Below, piece by piece: positions 57,356-64,000 of a stretch of 64,000 nucleotides of DNA (position 1 is its first letter; the number at the start of each line of letters is the position of its first letter). The stretch covers positions 5,773,001-5,837,000 of the forward strand of contig NC_092673.1 in assembly GCF_964355755.1 (NCBI RefSeq), in the 5' to 3' direction. Under the pieces are notes generated by a model, which saw only the letters and a list, made by a program, of their open reading frames with translations, was not told where the DNA came from and ran no database searches. Origin of the DNA: Antedon mediterranea. Taxonomy: Eukaryota; Echinodermata; Crinoidea; Comatulida; Antedonidae. The translations under genes and the position numbers were made by a program.

Positions 57356-59575
57356 ATTTTATTTATTTTTATTTTAAATAAAATTTAATGACTTTTTTTT
57401 ATAAATATAAACAATTTGCCATAAAAAAAATCCATTATATATGTCTTATCAATGAAACTTATTCAATAAACACTAAGTTTGAATAGCTTTAATATTATAT
57501 AAAATAGGCCTCCAAATGAATCGAACTGTAATTTTAATTACAAATTTATACATTTTGAAATCGGTGTCTGTAAATAAAAGAAAGAAGGTAACACAGCTTA
57601 AATTATTTGAAAACGAATTTGAACAAAAAAGAAAAATAAAGGTGTCAGTTAGTTGAGTTTGAATTAAAATTGTTTCAACTGAAGTGTATAAGATATAGTA
57701 AACCTATATGTCATGACATTGGAGAACGGGCGATTATTCCAGTTTCATGTGCACTGTGTCGTTATTTGACATTTAGAGTTCATGGAAATGAAAGCAATTT
57801 ATCACGTAGGCTATGAAGAACAAAATCAACTGTAAAAACATACTTGCACAAAAATGTGTGGGTGACTGATGATTTGATTAGAAATTGATTTTGAGCCTCT
57901 CAGCCAAAATTTGAAAATTGAGATTTTTTTAGATAATCAGTCAACACAAAAATCTGTACAGAATGAACTAAAACGAGGATAAAGACGATTTTGTACAATA
58001 GCAAATTTTTAAGATTACCTAATTAATAAATGAGAAAGTACAGTACCGTAATACAAACTACCAGCACTTCAGTTTCTTTATGAAAATTCAAATTATAACA
58101 CTGATTTTGAGGAGGCCTAAGATAAATTTATATTACTGTCCATTTAACATGTTTGCGTGAAAAAGTTATTACTATTCAATTAACACTTCAAAAAAGAAGG
58201 TTTGTGTAATTTTATGGCTGAGAAGTTTTTTTCAGGAATAATTGTCACACTAAAAGCTTTATTGATGTTTAGGCTTTAAATTATTGAAGGTATATATATT
58301 CAAACAAAGAAACCATACAGGCAGCCAGGGGCGGTCACAGGACCATTTTAATGGGGTTGCCCAAGAATCCAGGGCTGTCGGTACCGAGCATTTGCGGCAC
58401 AAGCACCCATGGTGAACCTCTAGATCACTGCCGGAGATTACACTCTATATCGGGCTACAGTAGAAAACAGCAATACCGATTGTATAACGCATATTTTTTC
58501 CGCCGGTTATAGGATAAAAACAATTTAGATAAAAATTATTTTGAAATAAATTCTAAAGAAGTCAGTAAAACCACAATTTTCATTAAACTACACTCCAGAA
58601 AAGAAAATATCGAAATTTGCAGAAAGAAGCAATTTTAACACTGTTATTTCAAAGTTAGGAACGTCCGTAATTATTACGGAATTTTGGCCCAATTTTACGG
58701 ACATGGGAAATGAAGATATACCTTCTCATAATGCACAAGCAATCCAAACAGTCAGAAATTCATTCTGAGCATGTTCAGAAACATAATTATCTACATATAT
58801 ATCTGTGCACGGTATTGTTGACTGCAGGCTAATTGTACGCTGCAGTCTGTCAATTTATATATATGTCTCAGAATGTAGTGGAAATGAACATTCATTGACA
58901 ACTACATTTACTTACAAACAAACGGCTACCGACACCTTTGTTGTTTACCGCCGTGTAGCAAACTTGGCAAAAGATCAAAACAGATCACGGCGGAGTAGCG
59001 AACGTGCTTGCTGAATTTCTATTTATAGTACAGGTGAACTTACAGGTAGTATCTTCTAATAAAACTAAAGAGGCTTATCTTCAAACTTGTTTTTAATTAT
59101 ACTTTGCGACGTGCCCGATGCTAATTTATTCATTTTTTGTATGTACGTACGTACTTTCAATTTAACAACTTTCGGGTGTCAATGTAATTGGAGAAATTAT
59201 TCTTTTATTTTTAACAAGTTCTTTTTTGTATGTTTGTGTTTTTAAAAAACAAGTCTGGTCCACACGAACCCCACTGGCCTCGTATTTTCAAATAACAATA
59301 GTGCTAAAGGGGAGGAGTTTCTTTTAACATGAATATCGAACGTTCAAACGGTGTAGTACCTTGCAGACGGGTTTCAGAACAATAGAAGACGCATCTAGAT
59401 GCGTCTCTGTGGTCTGGAATAATTATTTCGATCGTGCCTTATTTACCCATTTATCAAGGCAATCCAAATCTCTTTGTAGGGTTGAGTTTTTGTTGGTGTT
59501 GTATTTTCCAGGACTATTTTAAAGACCCATTCCCTACGATTTTAGATCTAATTTAAGGTCACAAACTACATTAAT
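57354..59575. repeat. Duplicated block X', second copy (2222 bp)
   Basis: Copy of 54716-56937. Divergence begins sharply at 59576. Confidence 0.95.
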
Positions 59576-62433
59576 GTAAAAATTAATACTATATGGTCCT
59601 ATTGAGATAACTTTTTTCGTCTTTAAATGGTTAAAAATGTGAAAAATAAGGTGATTCTAATAATTGCGCATGAATTGATATTTTTGTTTTTATTTATGTA
59701 ATTCACACACTTTTCGATCGATCGCGATGCCAAAACAAATAGAAGACTCCTAACTTTACCAGCAAAAATACTGGGTTCCCCCAATTTGTATCAACGGAGT
59801 CTGTCAAAAACAGAAAAATAATTAATGCAGCAACTATACAACTAGGCCTATAGCTCACGTACGATGTTCGTACGTTACCGATGTTTACCAGCTAGGCCTA
59901 CAAAACGTCAGAAATTTTAGGGAATGGTTCTTTAAGAGGGTTGCCCAAAGAGTCCAGGGATGTAGACAATGCCCTGTGGCAAATCGAATTGTTAAACCCC
60001 TAATTGGCTGCAAATGGTACTCTCGCACATAAAATTCATGATAAATGGAATCTCTAGTTCGCCGGAAATATCACTCTATAGTGTGCTAGCAAACCGAGGA
60101 TTGTAGTCAATATTATTCTAAAGTCAAAAAGTAAAACCACAATTTCCAAAATTCATTTTCATTTATCCACTATAAACTGTAAAATAGTGTTGCTTAAATC
60201 ACACTCCAAAATAAAATTTGATTTATTTATTTATTTTGTTTTCTTTCAGTAGGGTAGCCCTCTCTCAGTAATAAAATAAAAACTGCTCTTCCGAGGGGCC
60301 GCTACGACACATTTAGACATAATTTTAAAACAACTTTAACTAAACTTACACTAAAACTTCAAAGCATGTTCTCATTGTCAGTGATTCTAACAATACTAAT
60401 GACACTTCTTTTAATAGTAAATTTTCTTTTGATTTGATTGCACCAGAAGTAGTTTTTGATCATATAAACGCTTTTCAAAACAACAAAGCTTCTGGTATTG
60501 ATAATCTTGATTTAAAGTTACTTAAACTTGCCTCTCCTATTATCTGCCACTCACTTACTCACATTATAAATTCATCATTAACCGCAGCGACATTTCCATC
60601 AGCCTGGAAAGATGGGGACAGATCTAATTTCTGTCCTACCTATATTATCAAAAATCATTGAACGATTTTGTTTACGATCAACTTTATGAATATCTAACAT
60701 ATAACAATATTATGACTCAATGCCAATCAGGATTTAGAAATGTTCACTCTACTAATACTGCACTTATTGATGTTTCTGAATACGTGCTTAATAATCTTAA
60801 CAATGGCAAAGTCACTGCTGCCATTTTTCTTGATTTAAAAAAGGCTTTCGACACAGTTGACCATAAACTTCTATTAATATAAACTTGAACAATATGGGAT
60901 CAGAGGTACTACACTGAACTGGTTCTCAACATACCTTTCTGGAAGGTCACAGATTGTTAAAATTTACTCAAAATTATCTGAACCTAAAGATGTTACTATT
61001 GGTGTGCCTCAAGGATCCATCCTTGGGCCACTTCTAATTATTATTTATGTAAATTCCTTACCAGAAATTATAACTCCTAATTCAAAATGTGCAATGTTTG
61101 CTGATGACACTAATGTCCTTTGTTCTGCCTCTGATCCCATCGAATTACAATCTATTATTGATAAAAATGTTGCTAATATATCAAAATGGTTTAAAACAAA
61201 CAAACTAACAATTAACGTTAAGAAGAACAAATTCATGCTATTTAGTTCCAAACATAATTTTCCAAACTTTTGTAATATTTCTTGTTTAATTAATGATAAC
61301 ATTGTAGATAGGGTCGATAGTTTTAAGTATTTAAGAATCACGTTTGATACATTTTTTACGTGGGGAAAACAGATTGAGAATTTTTGCTCAAAGATTTCCC
61401 AACGTATTGGTGTTATACGTAGATTAAGAAGTTTCATTCCAAATTTTTCTCTTAAGCTCTATCTAGTCTTAGCAAATATTTTATCATTTTTTGATTATTG
61501 TAGTCCCGTTTGGTCCAACTGTTCATCAGCGCACCTTTTCCAAATATTGTTAAATAGACTTGCCAGAATTATCTTATATGCTGATATTAGAACACCTGTT
61601 AATGATCTCATGACATCACTTAATTGGAAACATATAAATCAATGATGGGACCATAATATTCTTATAACGACCTTTAAATGTTTAACAGGTACTATTCCCG
61701 ATTACCTAATTGATTTTTATGATTTTATTGATAATTATCATAATTTAAATACAAGAAGCAAATCGAAAAACACTTTAGTCTTACCAAAATGGCATAATGA
61801 TTCTGGTAAAAGAACATTTCAAACTCTGGAATAATCTTTCACCAGATATTCGCAGCTCTATAAATTCATTAACTTTGCAATTGTTTAATAATTTGATCTA
61901 ACTGGTTTTTTTTTCTTGCTTCTTGTGATATTGTAGTCTTTAAAAACGTTTTCATAATTTTCTATTTTTATTGTTTATATTTGTAATTTGTAAGTGTTAA
62001 CTGGACTTCAAGGAAGAACAATGTACAAATATTGAATGAATATCCAGAATAAAGAAAGATTTCTATTTATCTATTGTTAATTATAACTTTTTTATACCAT
62101 TTTTAACTACAACCATCCTAAACCACCCACAAAAATTCACTTAAATGAATCTTAACAAGTGGTTTAAAACGGTTATAATTTTTGATTGAAAATTGATTGA
62201 TTGATTGAAATTCATATTGGATTTTTAGTACATTCAAAAAAGTGACGGCAAAGTTAGGCTTACCAATGATTATTCAAGTTCAACACTGTAACTAATCCCT
62301 CACTATTCAATTAAAATTATATTATACTAATAAATGCATGTTTTTTTTTTATAAAAGGGCAAAAACAGGTAGCTGTTATGAAACATCTGCCAAAATGTTT
62401 ATCGCCTAAACAAATTGTGTATCATCATTTCAC
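59576..62433 (+). mobile_element. Segment Z: extra 2.86 kb with a dead non-LTR retrotransposon
   Basis: Present between X' and Y' but absent between X and Y. It holds an RT relic (60434 to about 61890). Its first 500 bp contain a diverged relative of part of block X (GGTTGCCCAAAGAGTCCAGGG versus GGTTGCCCAAGAATCCAGGG). Confidence 0.75.
60434..61890 (+). pseudogene. Non-LTR reverse transcriptase, broken
   Basis: The order of motifs is NKASGIDNLDLKLLKLASP, then QSGFRNVHSTNTALI, FLDLKKAFDTVDHKLL, VPQGSILGPLL, and the catalytic FADDTNVL. The C-terminal LPYL-like region reads GTIPDYLIDF. Frameshifts lie near 60640 and 60880, and stops at 61643 and about 61830. No endonuclease is seen, so it is 5'-truncated, as is common for Jockey/CR1-like copies. 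Its family differs from the 22-25 kb element by its RT motifs. Confidence 0.85.
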
Positions 62434-62566
62434 TGACTTATTTTTAATAAAAAAATATATGGAAAATGATCTTACGTCATGACTGCATTGTCTATTTGAC
62501 ACCCTATAAATAAATGCATGATTTTTTTTTATAAAAGGGAAATCCCGGAAAAAAATGTAGCTGTTA
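62434..62566. repeat. Segment Y' upstream of Helitron-like element D
   Basis: Matches 56940-57073 apart from one T in a T-run. A diverged relative also ends the window (about 63850-63990). Confidence 0.75.
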
Positions 62567-63840
62567 TCTATATATAAATTTACGTAAGGGCAAAATTCGG
62601 TAAATCGCGCCTTACTTTTAGAATGTTTACTCGATGGTATATAAAGTTGGTTCGTACTTTCGGTACTGATTTTAACCACCTGATGTAACCCTGTTTACTA
62701 ATTAAATTAAGTTAGATAATTAGTTATTGACGATTAAAACAAATTTAGGTTCCACAATTTGCCCCAAATAGGGGTGTTTTCCGATCGTGGTATACACTGT
62801 CTCCATCTTGAAAAATACCCGCCACAAAAATGCGAGGAGGCTTCGCATTTTCCTATCTCCTCCTACGACAATTGTTTTTAATAGCTGAAAACCGGTTGAA
62901 CAGCTAGAGTACAGCATCATAATGTTGAAGACAGGCCGATTTTTGAAAAAAAATACTATTTTGTTAGATTTAATATACGATTATACAAATGTATTGATTT
63001 GCGATGAATGGAACATCCCAATCTCTCAGTCTGCCAGAGTTTGGTTTAACACAAGTAGGTAAATTTATGAGCCCTTGGTTTAACACATGCGGTAGGTAAA
63101 TATATGGTACCTTTGAAAATAAACTTGCAATACTTTGACAATACTGTAAATACCTATTAACTATTGTTGGTCCTCATTTGAATCGAACATTTCTTACTGT
63201 TAGATGTAATATAAAAATATATACAAATAAACTTTATTACTGAGATTGTGGATAGGCTCTACTGTTAGATATATAAACACATTATTATATACAAATAAAC
63301 TTTATACTGACAGTTCTTTCTCAACGTTTGTATTAATTAATAATTACCAAAAATATATACGTCATAGTGGTGTATCGTGACATCTACTTTAATATTTCAA
63401 TCGATTATGACAGTGACAGTTTTAACAAAGTATTAAATCACAAATGTTTTACTGTATTTAGAGGTATATTATTTATAGCCCTATAAAACATGAACAAAAT
63501 ATTTCGTTACTGAGTGGATAAAGAATATATTTAAAAAATTTTCCTCTTTACCTATCCGCTTTCCCATCCCTCAACCTTAATGTTACATACAAAACACAAA
63601 TTGGGTTTCTTTTAAATGAGTCCAAATCAAAAATTTGGACTCATTTTGTGATTAGTTTCTCCTTCGGAAGTAATTCCCAGGGTGCTAATTTTAGTTGACT
63701 ACATAAATCATCGTGTCTATTTATTCGTTTTTGTAAACGACAATGTATTATATAGTCCTGCGGTACGTACATTTGAAATCGCCAGTTTTGTTACGCTGAA
63801 ATTACTGTGTATTCGAGAACCATCTGTGGGTACAACCTAG
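62567..63840 (+). mobile_element. Helitron-like element D
   Basis: It begins TCTATATATAAATTTACG after an A and ends CTAG before a T at 63841. It matches B over the first part and E and A over the last 380 bp. It holds the empty site for the SINE found in E. The terminal hairpin of B is missing. No protein is encoded. Confidence 0.6.
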
Positions 63841-64000
63841 TAGAGGAAAAATCTGCCAAAATGTTTAATTGCCTTAAACAAACGTGTATAGTGTATATGA
63901 TCATTTCACTGATTTATTTAATAAAAAAATATATGGAAAACGATCATACATCATTATTACGTCGTCTAATTGACACCCTTTATATATATATATATAAAAG
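63841..64000. repeat. Diverged repeat of the 62.38-62.5 kb sequence
   Basis: AATCTGCCAAAATGTTTA, CATTTCACTGA and TAAAAAAATATATGGAAAA recur in the same order as at about 62385-62465. The window ends in a TA microsatellite. Confidence 0.6.

Noticed and set aside
56167-59014. Two identical 69-residue frames (56167-56376 and 58805-59014) as a conserved gene pair
   Set aside because: Identity comes from the near-identical 2.2-kb blocks and not from selection; no domain is recognisable.

Overview
This is eukaryotic DNA from an invertebrate animal, most likely a marine deuterostome and possibly an echinoderm. It is AT-rich, with introns bounded by GT/AG, RING/B-box/NHL (TRIM) genes, death-fold (DED-like) exons, and dense transposons of animal type (Gypsy, Harbinger, non-LTR, Penelope-like, Helitron-like, tRNA-SINEs). 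The octamer TAGGCCTA is scattered throughout and very dense at 39.55-40.0 kb. Taxon assignment is inference; nothing here names a species.

Host genes. The backbone is a same-strand cluster of related TRIM genes on the + strand. Copy 1 (1.3-7.0 kb) is the most unusual. Six exons with compatible phases (1,1,1,1,0) join a DED-like exon, two related TRADD-N-like exons and short linkers to a RING/B-box exon, giving a predicted 686-residue protein that ends early in the coiled coil. A small DED-only gene lies at 26.0-26.6 kb. Copy 3 (29.55-31.75 kb) is an intact 731-residue RING/B-box/coiled-coil/filamin-like/NHL protein. Copy 2 (15.4-18.7 kb) has the DED exon plus TRIM exon order but carries three stops and two frameshifts. 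Copy 4 (45.3-46.8 kb) is a broken remnant split by an 841-bp transposon. Flanking DNA of copies 2 and 4 is also shared, so the cluster grew by segmental duplication and is decaying unevenly.

Mobile elements. Helitron-like elements lie at 8.0-9.4 kb (-), 10.3-12.1 kb (+), 48.6-49.3 kb, 57.1-57.35 kb and 62.6-63.8 kb. Two non-LTR reverse-transcriptase relics (19.2-20.3 and 22.0-25.8 kb) precede the intact TRIM. The second contains a ~215-bp-arm inverted repeat carrying a hammerhead-ribozyme-like fold in each arm. At 35.8-44.7 kb a complete-looking minus-strand Gypsy retrotransposon (LTRs, 5-bp target duplication, gag, protease, pol) is interrupted by a 3.8-kb Harbinger element with perfect 23-bp inverted repeats and a 3-bp duplication. 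A degraded Penelope-like element with a GIY-YIG domain lies at 52.5-53.8 kb and runs into a fold-back minisatellite.

The last 10 kb holds no host gene. A 2.22-kb block occurs twice almost identically (54.7-56.9 and 57.4-59.6 kb). The second copy is followed by an extra ~2.86-kb segment with a dead non-LTR element. The pattern fits either a recent duplication or two haplotypes laid end to end by assembly.
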